DNA of 64,000 nt from Salvator merianae (lineage: Eukaryota; Chordata; Lepidosauria; Squamata; Teiidae): contig QVOM02000034.1 of NCBI GenBank assembly GCA_003586115.2, forward strand, positions 106,544,462-106,608,461. Direction: 5' to 3'. The position numbers and the translations under genes are program-made. This document shows, piece by piece, positions 47,571 through 58,325 of the stretch (positions are counted from its first letter, which is position 1; the number at the start of each line of letters is the position of its first letter). The notes beneath the pieces were generated by a model. It was not told where the DNA came from, did no database searches, and saw only the letters and a program-made list of their open reading frames with translations.

Positions 47571-47651
47571 TTCATCTCAAAAGAGGAGGAGAAAACAAAA
47601 AGCTGTTGTATGGTGACTAAGCCATACAGATAGCCTCCCTGATTTGGCGGC

Positions 47652-47730
47652 TTTCCTTCCTTCCTTCCTTCCTTCCTTCCTTCCTTCCTTCCTTCCTTCC
47701 TTCCTTCCTTCCTTCCTCTCTCTCTCTCTT
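47652..47730. repeat. (TTCC)n microsatellite followed by (TC)n
   Basis: About 16 uninterrupted TTCC units to 47716, then CT repeats. The KEGR-repeat reading frame on the minus strand is an artefact. Confidence 0.95.
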
Positions 47731-47899
47731 TCTTTCAGTTTTAATACATTAAAATATTCAAAAGAGTATTCAAGGGTAAGAACATTCAAAAAGTGGTGTC
47801 CTTCAACAATCATAATAACTCAGCTATTGGTACTATTGAATGCACCGCCCAACCCCAACTAGGTCCCAGGGAAGTCAAGTCTCTTTTCATACTAATAGA

Positions 47900-48269
47900 G
47901 GCCCTTTCTGCATTTCTCTGTCTTCACCCAGAATCAGTAGGTCTGGAATAGCTCTGTCCACTGATCCAGACTACAGAATGGTGTGGGTGGGATCAGTGCC
48001 ATCTGCATGATGGTGCCAATCCTGATCAGTCCATGCTGTAGTGTACCACCGAAATCACTCCCCTGTAGTCCCAAACATACAGACATGCCTCTGCAAAGCA
48101 CAAATCCATGTTCAGGATTAGGGGCTGCTGGTGCACCCAGTAGTCACCAGACGGCATGCTCCAGTGTGGGGTGTGGCCACATAGAACTGTACTAATGAGC
48201 AGATCAACGTGGCCTAGAACTTACTATGCAGGTCCTTAATCCTGATTAAGGACCCATGCAGAAAGAGCC
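47900..48269. mobile_element. MITE with GGCCCTTTCTGCA ends and AGA duplication
   Basis: This 370-bp element runs from GGCCCTTTCTGCATTTC to CATGCAGAAAGAGCC, flanked by AGA on each side (47897-47899, 48270-48272). Near the right end a small palindrome, GGTCCTTAATCCTGATTAAG, is seen. Its ends match PM142 but the interior differs. Confidence 0.85.
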
Positions 48270-48429
48270 AGAGATGATGCACTATTAACTGCCCTATGGA
48301 AGGCCAAAACTGAATGGGCACAGGACAGAAACATGCCAGTTGAATGTCTGATTTCTGTATGGCTATCAAAGGCAACCAAACCTCTGCCAAGGAAAGAGCA
48401 CACAGTCATCTTAATACATTTATGATAAT

Positions 48430-48830
48430 GTTTATTAATCATATAATGAGAATTTAATCTACTTGGAAAAGGTGACGCAATTGATTACAAATATTAGTTC
48501 TAACTGGGATCTTAAAACCTATCATTGCACATATGTGTTTAATTACTCTGAGCACAAGGCTTCTTTTTTCTCCTCTGCCTTTATATGCTCTTTTTCGTCA
48601 GGTGAGGATTCTGTATTCCAGTTTCTTTCTGCTGTTCAGCTGGAAGCTTTAACAAACAGCAAAGTGTGATACTGTCTCTCCGGTGCAATGTGTTGCCAGG
48701 CAATCAGGGCAGAAATAATTAACCCATGAAAGTGGTCTCCCAGTATCCTGCTGAATGCAATTGGAAAGAGTTCAAATGAAAAGAGTTCTCTAGCTGTATC
48801 ACTTTCTGGGTTGCACACATATATGAACAT
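48430..48830. other. Low-repeat stretch, candidate conserved non-coding element
   Basis: Not repeat-like and of balanced composition, with GTGACGCAATTGATTAC and AATAATTAACCC-type motifs. Reading frames on both strands lack motifs. Confidence 0.2.
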
Positions 48831-49390
48831 TTAGCAAAACAAATGCCAGGTTCCATTCAGAACTGCTTCTCTGTGCAAAAAGGGAGAGTTTCCTTCTGAA
48901 TTCCAAGTGGATTCCTGTTTAATAGAGAAACATGTTTGCTGCTTTAATTCAGTGTTGTCCAGATATGTTAAAAATTCCAGAAATCTTCTGGAATCATGGT
49001 GAGACCAGCAGACAGACCTGAGTCAGGACACTATCAGCTTATCGCCACCAAAATTCAGTGAAGCATGTTTACTGCTTTACTTAGGTAGTATCCAGACACG
49101 TTAAAAATGCTGACAACCATCTGGAATCATGGCGAGAACAACAGCAGAGAGCTTCAACCCCATGTTATCACCAAATGTCAAATTAAAGATAGTGCAGGAA
49201 ATTCCATACTATCTTTAATTTGACAGCGTGGAGCTGGAGGATCAGGTGTATGGTGCACCTTCCTCTGATTCAGCACCAAATGGAACTTACGGGTGCTCCC
49301 CATGCATGGAAAAAGAAAAAAAAAAAAGAAAAGTGAAATGAATTTCCTGTGGTACACCGGATCATGGAGGACTTTGGTCTGCATGCCTCA
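48831..49390. other. Imperfect direct duplication and short hairpin
   Basis: A block around GCTTTAATTCAGTGTTGTCC..ATATGTTAAAAATTCCAG (48939-49050) is echoed at 49074-49180 (GCTTTACTTAGGTAGTATCC..CGTTAAAAATGC), about 135 bp apart. CAAATTAAAGATAGTGCAGG and its near complement (ACTATCTTTAATTTG) form a hairpin at about 49179-49224. Confidence 0.5.
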
Positions 49391-49674
49391 GTGGTCTTCC
49401 TACACTTGCCATTAGTGCAGAACAACAAGGGGTCAATGGGCCTCCCTTCCACACACTCGTGCAGTTTAGGGGAGGCCTCTCCCCCTCCTATTATGCTCTG
49501 TCCACACAGGATGGAATGTAGACCAAGCTAGGGCACCCAAAACGGTGTCCTGGTCCAGTCCATCTGTAGACCTATCCGATCTTCACACTTTGCTATGCTG
49601 GTACAGAGTGGTCTGCCCTGTACTGGGATAAGCAATCCATTCCAAGCTGTCATAGATTGCTCCTAGCATGGAAC

Positions 49675-49691
49675 AAGGCTATACACGCTGG
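49675..49691. repeat. L1 target site duplication, left
   Basis: AAGGCTATACACGCTGG, identical to 51457-51473. Confidence 0.95.
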
Positions 49692-51132
49692 AAATATTAA
49701 AAAATCAGAAATAATATGTCTCAATACACCACCAGGGGAGCAACTGGAATTGAAGAGAATAGCAGGGCTGAAATTGGGAATAAAGAAGATGAAATATCTA
49801 GGAGTATGGCTTTATAAAAACCCTAACAAGATAATAAATGGCAATTATAAAATTGTCTGGAAATCAATAGAAAAGCAATTTAAAAAATGGGAAGGGAAGT
49901 ATTTAAACAAAATAGACAAAATTAGAGTATTAAAGATGTTAATAATACCAAAAATAATGTACTTGTTTCAAACATTGTCACCTGTAGTAGACAGGAGGTC
50001 CTTACAGGGCTGGGACAGAAGAATAAACAAATGGATGGTGGGGGAAAAGAAACCCAGATTGAGGAACAAATGGCTAATAACAAGAGAGGAGGAAGGAGGA
50101 TGGGGAATACCCAGTTTGCAGATTTACCATGATGCATTCCAACTACAAAGATTACTAGAGTTGCAATATACAAAAAAGAAGTGGGGGGAAATAGAAAAAG
50201 AGATGAATGGAATGAGGGAGGAAGAAATTATTTTTAAAGACTGGAATAGGAGGGAGGAAAGATCAATGAAAGAACCATTAAAGGGTACAATGGTGGTATG
50301 GAAAAAAAGGAAAAAGCAATTAATAACAAGTAATGTAAATAAATTGGCATCTATATGGAAAATAAACAAAAATGGGGATGGAAATTTGAGGATAATATTG
50401 GGTACAATGAGAGAAAGAGGATTTAAGACAATAGAGGATTTATATGTTAATCAAGGGAACCCAATGGATGGGGATGCCATTAGAGGAATAATAGGACAGA
50501 GATACTGGTTAGAAGCAACAGCAATCAGAACATATATAAATAGACCAGAGATGAGAGGAAAAATTAAAGAGGAAGATACATTAATTGAAAAATTGATAAG
50601 AAAATGTATTAAAGGAGAAAGTAAAATTGCAGGAGGATTCTATATCCAATTAAGTTCTGTAAAAGATGAAGTGGTGGAGGAGTTATATAATATATGGAGT
50701 ACAGATATAAGGATTGAAAGAGAGGAAATTAAGAATGAAATAAAACGTATAAAGATGGTAAAGTATAATAATCTCAAAGAAGTAAGAAGGAAAATATTAC
50801 ACAAATGGTATAGAACCCCTGCACAATTATCACACTTCTTTACAAACATGGGTAGTAATTGCTGGCATGGATGCAATCAAAGAGGTATTTTTTTTCATAT
50901 GATCTGGGAATGCCCGATAGTATCAGAATTTTGGAAAAAGATAGAGAAAGAAATTTGTGACATGATGAATATACAATGTACAATAACAGGGAGAATGGGA
51001 GTCTTGCATATGGAGTTAAATAATCTTCCAACTATCCAACTGAAGGAGATAGTAGAAGAATTGTTAACATGTGCTCAAGTAGTCATAGTTAGTGGATGGA
51101 AGGTCAGAACGAAATGGACTCTTAATAAATAG
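49692..51132 (+). CDS. L1 ORF2 C-terminal fragment (reverse transcriptase end and Cys/His knuckle)
   Basis: This open frame encodes the C-terminal third of an L1 ORF2 protein, which in a full L1 is an endonuclease plus reverse transcriptase that copies L1 RNA into DNA. The frame technically extends 35 bp upstream through flanking DNA to a TTG, but the L1-derived part begins at 49692 and has no start codon of its own there. Early residues include KYLGVWLYKNPNK, matching the region just after the reverse-transcriptase palm; the endonuclease and the catalytic YADD box are absent because of 5' truncation. Near residue 402 (counting from the TTG) is the family's knuckle in the pattern C-X3-C-X7-H-X4-C, with the residues CWHGC, H and C intact, followed by SEFWKKI. 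There is no internal stop or frameshift. It is unlikely to be expressed as a working protein. Confidence 0.9.
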
Positions 51133-51377
51133 TATAATTATATAATTAATGTGATAGCGGTAGAAATACTGAATAGTCGTATGAATTCTATTACTAATTT
51201 GGATAGGGTTAGATTATGTAAACAAAAATGGATGATAGTTAAAACATATTTAGATAATAAGCTTAGGAGTGAAAGTGAAAAATTGAAGTTGGGTTTAATT
51301 TTCTCAATGTAGTGTTATGAATTGTGTAGCCTTTTCTATGATTGATATAAAAACTTTGAATCTTGTATTACGCGTGT

Positions 51378-51395
51378 GGGGGAGGGGGAGGGGGG
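51378..51395 (+). repeat. G-rich tract in L1 3' untranslated region
   Basis: Three runs of five, five and six G separated by single A. Guanine-rich tracts at this place are a known trait of many L1 lineages and may fold into a G-quadruplex. Confidence 0.8.
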
Positions 51396-51456
51396 ACTTG
51401 TAGCAATGGTAAAAGAAAAAACTAATAAAAAGATTTTTTTATTTTTTTTTTAAAAA

Positions 51457-51473
51457 AAGGCTATACACGCTGG
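51457..51473. repeat. L1 target site duplication, right
   Basis: AAGGCTATACACGCTGG, identical to 49675-49691. Confidence 0.95.
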
Positions 51474-51718
51474 GACGGCCTGTTCCAAGTCAGACACTGA
51501 GCTGGCTCCATGTGCCACGTTCCTGGTCACCATGGCAGCAGATGTTTCCATGACTGCTTATCATTGCAGGTGGGCTGGCATCCACCCTGTGAGTGCTAGA
51601 AGCCCAATTCTGGGCTGTTCCAGCCCTCACAGTGCAGATGGCCACCACACTGCTGGGTCTGCTCCGGCATAAAATGGTATAATTATACCATTCTATGCTG
51701 GCAACTGCAAATAGGCCC

Positions 51719-52635
51719 ATACTTTCCATTGGAGCTGCATTTCATTTCTACTCTCCTGTGGAAGTGTCATGCGGAAGCCACCACTGTACCCAAATGTACC
51801 TCTTTCCTTATGCCAAAAAAACTTTATTCCACGTTTTTCTATATGCATGTTACAATCAGCACTCTAATTTTATACAGGCGTGGGAAGGAAGATAAAGATG
51901 TTAAAGAGCTTCCTTTCAACCAAGTGAATTTAGCAGATCTTTCAACATTTAGAAATAGATGAATTCATCCATTCAAGAGGTGAACACAAGAAGGTGACTG
52001 AGCACTGTATGGAAATTGGCTCACCGTGAGCCAAACAGTGCAGTTTGCTTGTAGCGGGAAGCAGGAAAGTTGATGAACTAGAATATTAACAGGGAGTAGG
52101 AAGTCTGTGTGTTTGTGCTGGTGTTTCTTGACTCTGCATCTCAGATTGGACTCAAGCTTCATTACAGCACAACACTTTACATAGGAAAGTCCTGGAAGAC
52201 ACTAGGGATAAGCCAAAATCTGTGATTCCTGTGATTCCACACCCGACAGATTTCTGTTTTTATGCATTCCGCAGTGTGAATTTTCCTACCTAAGGAACTT
52301 CTATTCCTCTGTTAATGTTTGAAGTGCAGTGAAAAATGTATTATCACTATGCTTTGCAAAATGCAAATGACAGCACAGGCTATATGCAAATACAATGTCC
52401 ATACTTAACTCAGTCACATGCATTTGGATTATGCACAAACTAACAAAAATTGATTTATTTTCATTTGAGGCATCTGCAAGGAACCAGAATGTGAAAGAAC
52501 TATAAATAATTAATAATCAGAAAGGACTGGAAAAATCAGGAATAGAAAATGCAGGGTTGTTTTGTTTTAATCACTTCTCAAGCAACATCCGAGTAGTTGC
52601 CCAATATGCCATTTATCATCATTCTGAATTCCTGA
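51719..52635. other. No feature recognised
   Basis: No repeat ends or coding region found. A short direct repeat TCTGTGATTCC / CTGTGATTCC occurs near 52219. Confidence 0.35.
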
Positions 52636-52639
52636 CTGA

Positions 52640-53070
52640 CAGGTGTGTATACATCTATGCAGCTCTCAGCCTCTGAGGCCTGGGGGAAACTTCAGAGGCT
52701 GCAGAACTTTTGTTCCACAGCCTCTGAGCTTTCTGCTAAGCCCTGTTAAGGGATGCACAGGAAATGGCCATGGAAGTCAGCCATTTTCTGAGCATCCTGT
52801 AATATGGCTGGGGGAACTGCGATGAAGGTAAGCCACTCATGCTGTTTCTGGCACGGCAGCAATGGAAGAGGAAAAGGATGACAAGAGTCCTCAGTCATTC
52901 TTCCCAAAATGTGGGAAGGACATCTCTGAGGGACCTTTCTGGCTCTCGGCGGTGGGCTGCAGGCCCAAAGGCAACACAGGTATGCAGTTACCACAACCCT
53001 TGTGTCCTCACCAGGTGCCATTTTCCTGCAGTGTGGATGCAGCTTTTCTTTGTCTTTTATTCCCAAATTC
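52640..53070. repeat. Dispersed repeat, group D, copy 2
   Basis: Shares with copy 1 (46606-47058) the order: GATGACAAGAGTCCTCAG, GGAAGGACATCTCTGAGGG, a GGCTGCAGGCC phrase, CAGGTGCCATTTTCC and the right end CAGTGTGGATGCAGCTTTTC. It is probably a non-autonomous transposon. The ends are not certain. Confidence 0.5.
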
Positions 53071-53509
53071 TCTTTAAGAGCCTAATGGGGATTGGAAACT
53101 GATCCAGGTTTATTGCTTTCTCTTCAGTGAAGAGTGAAGACTTGCCTCAGAGAAGCCAGGAAATAGAGAAATTAACCATACAAAATGACACATCTTTTTT
53201 CTTCTTGTTGTTTCAGGCAGTGCTCCTCAAAATATGGTGTTCAACTTTCTGTTTATGTTTACAGCATTGTTCAAACAATGGATCTTGATTCCCTGGAGGG
53301 ACACTAGCCACTTAAGAGGGCAAAAGAAGTCACAAAACCTAGTTGGGTTTGGCTTTTTCCTTTTCCCTTTATTAGGATTCCTAGGCCTTCTAGGAAATTT
53401 TCACAGAAACCTTGCAAATGCAAGCACTATTGTAATGGAGCCACCAGTCCTAACATATGTATTTTATAATTTGTTTTAATGATTAATGAAGTGCAAAGCA
53501 ATCATGATT

Positions 53510-53960
53510 TAATCCCAGTCTTCAACTAAGGAGAGAGCTGTCCCCATCCTTTTCAGGCATGGCAATCTGGCACTATTCCAATGTTGAAAATCTGATCTAC
53601 GTAGGGTTGCCCAGGGGCAGAATGGCCATGCATCACTGCACCAATGCACAGAAGGAATGACTTCTTGCAGAGCAGGATTTCCAACACTGAAATCACCCTT
53701 CCTATTGCATTGCTCTGCTGACCCTAAGCCTGAACTTTTCCTGGTCAACCTATGGTCATGGTGGCTGAGGAATTTGGCCTCCATGGGCAAGGTTCCTCCT
53801 GCAGAAATCTCCCAGGTGATGAAGAAGGCCTCATTGGAACATCAGTCACATGACCTCAACCTTCCCACCTCTGTGCTGGCAACGATTCACTGTCACCCAC
53901 CTGCCTCCCCTTTTGTGGCCAGTGTGGATGCAGTCTTTCTTTCCTTCACATCCCCCAGCA
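53510..53960. repeat. Dispersed repeat, group D, copy 3
   Basis: It ends GGCCAGTGTGGATGCAGTC like copy 2 and has a matching CACTGTCACCCACCTGCC phrase. A palindromic part with GCAGAGCAGGATTTCCAACA is near 53670. The frame at 53657-54079 crosses the repeat edge and shows no motif. Confidence 0.45.
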
Positions 53961-54294
53961 GCAACAGAAGCTTAATTACACTTAAAGCCATTTTCAATTA
54001 CATTGTGCAGACATTAAACACATTTCATGCAAGCATAGTGCAAGATGTCACTCAGGGTCATGTGAGTACAGAGACATAGCTATCAAATTGAGCAACTTTT
54101 GGGAATTGGTGAATGGGATCTCAGGCCTGTCCTAGGCTGCAGGTGAGACATCACTTATATGTAATTTTCAAACAATCGATTGAAAACACACCCCAAATTC
54201 CTGAACTGTCCAGAAGAAGAAAATAGGCTGCACTCACAAGCAGTAAAAAAAACCCCACTTGTGAGGCATTTGAGGGATGGCTTAGGGCCCAGTC

Positions 54295-54507
54295 ACACCT
54301 AAGTTTTAATCTAGCTGCAGTCCACTTTCAGATTGAAAGAACACATCAGCAAAGTGACTAATCATTTTCTTTTCACATAATCTAACCCAAAAGTGGATTT
54401 TTTGAGTTAGATAATGCTGAAAGAAAACATCTTATTACTTCACAGATGTGTTATTTCAGTCTGAAAGTCGACTGAAGCTGGATTAAAACTTAGGTGTGAC
54501 TGGGCCC
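54295..54507. mobile_element. 213-bp palindromic MITE with GGGCCCAGTCACACC ends
   Basis: A near-complete inverted repeat: GGGCCCAGTCACACCTAAG at the left, CTTAGGTGTGACTGGGCCC at the right, and further complementary arm sequence (AGTCCACTTTCAGATTGAAA against TTTCAGTCTGAAAGTCGACT). The centre is near AAAAGTGGATTTTTTGAG. Flanking trinucleotides are TTA and TTG. Confidence 0.9.
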
Positions 54508-54510
54508 TTG

Positions 54511-54680
54511 GAGATGGTTCTAGGTGGGATTGTTCATGCAGCAGTCTGCTCCTCCTTCCCTCATGAATATTCTAGGTAAGAAAAAGTGGATTAGAGATGG
54601 GATGAAAACCCAAGGGCCACATCCTACTGTCTCTAAGGCACTTTTTTTTTGCTACATGCAAACACAGTCTTAGATGTGAA
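54511..54680. repeat. Unit related to the MITE at 39720-40122
   Basis: AAAGTGGATTAGAGATGGGA then AAACCCAAGGGCCACATCCT and CTCTAAGGCACTTTT match the internal units at 39842 and 40011. Only one unit is present, next to the palindromic element. Confidence 0.6.
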
Positions 54681-55079
54681 GGATTTGATTTTCTGTTCGT
54701 GATGTCCTGGTACTTCACTTTCAGAAAGGATTTTTACACAAGAGCACTTTTGCAGACAGGATTTCCCACCTGCAGATTGAAGTAGCACCTTCTACTCTGG
54801 CATTCAAAATTCTTCTCATTCTGAGTTATACATAGACAATATAGAGAACTTTGGTTAGCATTCAAGTGGAAGGAAATCAATTCTCTTGCCGTTTTCTTTT
54901 TAGCCTCCTGAGGTGGTGCTGAGGTCTGACCAATCCTTTTCTTATTAATACAGATTGTCTTTACCTGGAGTCAGATTCATATTCAAGTAGGCGTTCATCC
55001 ATTCTTGTCAAAGGAATTTTTTTGGATTACTAAGGAGCAGGGAATTTACATTGCTCCTAGATGAAAACACAGTCAAAGG

Positions 55080-55184
55080 GTCTTTCTGTACTTGCCATTA
55101 ATGTGGAACAAGAAGATGCACCACTGAAATGGGCCCTCTAGGAGCATTTGGACCCCCCACACACGTTGGTTGTCCACAGCTAGT
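55080..55184. mobile_element. MITE left-end fragment
   Basis: GGGTCTTTCTGTACTTGCC followed by ATTAATGTGGAACAA resembles 49391 onwards. It stops where L2 sequence begins. Confidence 0.45.
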
Positions 55185-56018
55185 AGCATTGAGGAGCACC
55201 CGAGCATGGAACAGGCTCCCCTCTGAGGTGCATCAGGCACCCTCATTGTATGTATTTAGATGTCTGGTGAAGACTTACCCCTTTACCCTGATCTTTGGCT
55301 GAGGAAACAACGGACCTTTTCTCACTGAGCTTGGTAGACCGTTCCCAGTAGTCGGCTTCGAACCGGAGAGGTTGGGGAACACTCGGCGCCATTCTCACTC
55401 CCGGCCAGAGGAACGAACCCGAAGCTGACTAGCAGAGGGAACAGTGCAAATGGTAGTCGCTAGTTCGGTACCCACTTCGCACCCGCTTCGTACCCACTTC
55501 GCACCTTCGCACCCACTTCGTACCCAGAGGGCTGGTTACGAAGCCGGCTTCGTAACGGCAGCTCGGTTACCAAGCCGAAAGGGCTATCCTGGGTATGAAG
55601 TATTGTACCGGGTTACGAAGCAGCGGAGCGGGGTACGAAAACTTCGCACCCCGGATGCGAAGTGACAGACCGCGCATGCGTAGCCGCAACAGCCACCCCC
55701 GACGCCGAGGCAAACAGTGCGAATGCACCATGCCCGATCTTCGCTCCATCGCGCAGGTCGGGATGAAGACATCTTTTTTGTTGTCTTGCCTTATCCAGCT
55801 TCGGGTTCGGATCGGGTGAGGCGCGCGCCCGCGGCAGTGCAAACGCTCCGTTGTAGCGAGCGGACAAGAACATTCTACCGCTACAGTGCGAAAAGGCCCA
55901 ACATGTCATTCCCATGCAGACACTGCCACTGTTTTAGCCAATCTATTTTATTTGCTTTTATAATAATTTTATTGTGACCTGCCCTGGGTCCTTTGGGTAT
56001 AAGGCAGGATAGAAAAAC
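55185..56018 (+). mobile_element. L2-type LINE 3' end, split by a MITE
   Basis: The left part (55185-55311) still shows the end of the LINE coding region (a diverged WNRLP-like stretch around GCATGGAACAGGCTCCCC, then VFRCLVKTYPFT). The right part (55900-56018) has the conserved 3' motif GACCTGCCCTGGGTCCTTTG, GGTATAAGGCAGGATAGAAA. The MITE at 55312-55899 sits between them with duplicated AAC, so the LINE is older. Confidence 0.75.
55312..55899. mobile_element. CpG-rich MITE, GGGCC-ended, copy 2, with AAC duplication
   Basis: This 588-bp element runs from GGACCTTTTCTCACTGAG to CAGTGCGAAAAGGCCC, flanked by AAC (55309-55311, 55900-55902). Near 55465-55525 it holds a short tandem array of CTTCGTACCCA / CTTCGCACCCA units, and the complement-like GGTTACGAAGC occurs further on. 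It is dense in CG. Insertion into the L2 3' end confirms the limits. No protein is encoded. The 30307-30883 copy is a shorter or more degraded relative. Confidence 0.9.
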
Positions 56019-56637
56019 AAACATGCTTTAATTTTGCAGGGTTTTGCTCATAACTATCTGTGCTGCCCGGGAAGCTGGTAAGTGAGAAATGTAGTCCTCC
56101 ATATTTATCTTCCCCTCTACAGTGTTCAAGGCAACTTCTAGCAGTTAAAAGGCCTGGTGCCAGAAGGCAGTGTCTGATCCCCTGGGAAGGGGCGGCAATG
56201 GGACAGGACACAGCCCAAGATTGCTCAGCTGGACAAGCTACAGGCTCACAGAGCTGCCTTTTGGAATGCTGAGACGTGTACTGCACTGGGTGGTCTGTGG
56301 CCAGGATACCACTCTGGGGTTCTGGGAGTGGCATGGCAGGTCTACAAGCAGTACGTGGAGATGCAGGTGCAGGGTTGAACCACTCCACATCCCCTGAATT
56401 TGGTGCCGGGGGCAGTGGTACAGCTTGCACTAAAGATAGCACTGTTGACATCCTTTTGTCCCACAGCTGGAAATCTGCAAGTCCACACCATGTGGAATGT
56501 GGGGCAGGACTCTAACTGGCCTCATCAATTCCACAAGTTATCAGAGAAGTTCAGTGTGCAGGTCTTCTTGAAGTTAGACATCAGTTAGTCCTTGGACGTT
56601 ATCTGTTCCTTACCTGTGCATGTGCATAAATATAAAT
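56019..56637. other. GC-richer sequence, not identified
   Basis: Overlapping frames occur on both strands (longest 160 codons, minus, 55969-56451) but none carries a motif I recognise. It could be a pseudogene or part of an unknown repeat. Confidence 0.3.
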
Positions 56638-56780
56638 ATGGATGCAGATGCGGATGCAGGTACTGATACAGGTACAGGTACAGACACAGACACAGATACA
56701 GATATAGATATAGGTACAGGTATATAGGTATACTGGTGTAGGTATATAGGTATATAGATATATGTATGTATATCTCAGAA
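56638..56780. repeat. Degenerate GATACA/GGTACA hexamer array
   Basis: About 22 imperfect hexamers (GATACA, GGTACA, GACACA, then GGTATA, GATATA) shift gradually in composition from left to right. The Tyr/Ile-rich minus-strand frames are artefacts. Confidence 0.9.
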
Positions 56781-58325
56781 AGATATGTCGGTGCCAACAC
56801 TGTTGTTTACAGTGTTTCAATTAAAAGAAAATTCTAACAAAACCAAGATGAAAAAATGGTGCCTGTCCAGCCCCTTAGTTTTGCTTCTTCCACAGCAAGG
56901 TAGTAGAAAATATAGAAATAGGTTATGGACCAGTCATATCACCAGTCAATTGCAGTCAATTTGCAATCCTGGAAAAGAGAAGATGGAAAGAAGAGAAGCA
57001 AAAGATCTTCACAGGGAAAGAAAAAAGAAAAGAAAAAATAGTTTTAGATGATGACTGTTTGGATCCTTGATAAGAAGAAACCGGGCAGTGCCAAGCCTAA
57101 GGTCCATGTTAAAACACCTTCAAGAGGGAAGTAAAGTGTGGGTCATCTATCAGAAATTTGGGTAGCGCTGCTCTGTTAGCTTCACAGCTATACACCTGCA
57201 TCTGCATGGATAGTTTTGCAGCTCTAACACTCCACAATTGCTACAGGTTAGCAAGAAAACAAGCTGTCAACATTACTTTAACATACCTACGAGGATGTGT
57301 GATCAGACTACTTCAGCTGGTTGGGTGTCTACTTGCATCAAGGAATGTATTTGTATCAAAGCAAAAAATAGAAGCAGTCACTTTGTTAACACTGCTGCGG
57401 CATACAGGAAACCAGCTACAAGTTGCAAAAACAAGTTATATAACATCCAGTTCATGGCAATGGAAATGCCAGTACTGCCACCTATTTGGGGGGACAGGGA
57501 GGACTATATGTCTAGGGAATGATGGACAGCAGGGCAGAGAGAGCTTGATTCTCACCGTGCACCCAGGCTGACAAGGAAACATCAGTGAAGGTGAAGCACA
57601 TTTCACGCTTCTGCTCAAGAACAGCTAACCATCCTTTTCTTGACTCCAACTCCCACAGGACTTATCAGCCGAGATTTTACTGGTTCATGTTGTCTTAGGT
57701 AGTTTACCAAAGGGATTGAGACAGTAAGCAACTCAATTCCAGATTCTGCAGTGTTTTGCCCAGTCTACCAAGTCTGTTGGTATTATTGTTTGGAATAGGA
57801 GTGGCCACCTCAGGAAGGTGCAGGGGGAAGCACCTGGAATCAGCACACAGTGCTTACAGTTATTTCCTGCCTGTGCTGGCTGATCAAGATTCAGGATAGA
57901 CACTGTCTTCCTGTTGTCCTGTAGAGGATTTAATCGCAGGCTATCTGGGCTTGATGGAGCTGCAGGGGACAAAATCTGGATGGCACCAGATTTGTGGAAA
58001 CCCATTTTACTCCTACAGGCTCAAAGCAGTTCTTGTTGCAGGTACTATCCACACAGGCACCCAAAGTACCCACCCACCAGAAATCTGGGCATCCATTGAC
58101 CCAAGCACCCAGGCATTCAGCTGTTCAAGCTGTTGCAATATCCAACTGAAACAATTTACCAGGAACCTGGGTCAAAGAATGCCGAGGCTGCTTGCATCAG
58201 GGGAATTTGATTCCTCCTACTGAGCGGATGTGCAGAGGGGAGAGGAACCATCTTGACAGCTAAGAAATTAGCCAGGAGTGAAAATGGCCAGCTTCCAGCA
58301 CCATTTCTGGTCCTCCAAAGGGAGT
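56781..58325. other. Mostly unrecognised
   Basis: At 57150-57600 there is a repeat-free stretch with 94- and 137-codon frames in different phases (57238-57522 and 57158-57571). Neither shows a motif. The rest (57600-58325) has no recognised element. Confidence 0.3.

Larger units (their letters stand above)
49692..51456 (+). mobile_element. Young 5'-truncated L1 LINE insertion
   Basis: A 1.77-kb insertion bounded exactly by a perfect 17-bp duplication. It holds the C-terminal 480 codons of ORF2, stop codon at 51130-51132, then a 324-bp 3' untranslated region with a G-rich tract (51378-51395) like that of many L1s. The end is unusual: after ACTAATAAAAAG comes a T-rich run (51434-51450), then a short A run that merges with the duplication. 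Truncation at the 5' side is typical for L1. The perfect duplication and open frame argue for recent insertion, much younger than the L1 remnants at 3384 and 22150. Confidence 0.95.
49391..51718. mobile_element. MITE split by the young L1 (approximate limits)
   Basis: The left part (49391-49691) begins GGTCTTCCTACACTTGCC, like 55080. The right part (51474-51718) carries the F1 blocks CACCATGGCAGCAG, GCTGTTCCAGCCCTCACAG, GGTATAATTATACC and ends CTGCAAATAGGCCC. With the L1 and one duplication removed, the two halves join across AAGGCTATACACGCTGG. The left limit is a guess. Confidence 0.5.

Noticed and set aside
47577..47813. Minus-strand frame with repeated KEGR
   Set aside because: Translation of the TTCC repeat.
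49657..49691. TTG as a genuine start codon for the L1 frame
   Set aside because: These 35 bp belong to the flanking MITE and target duplication, so the start is fortuitous.
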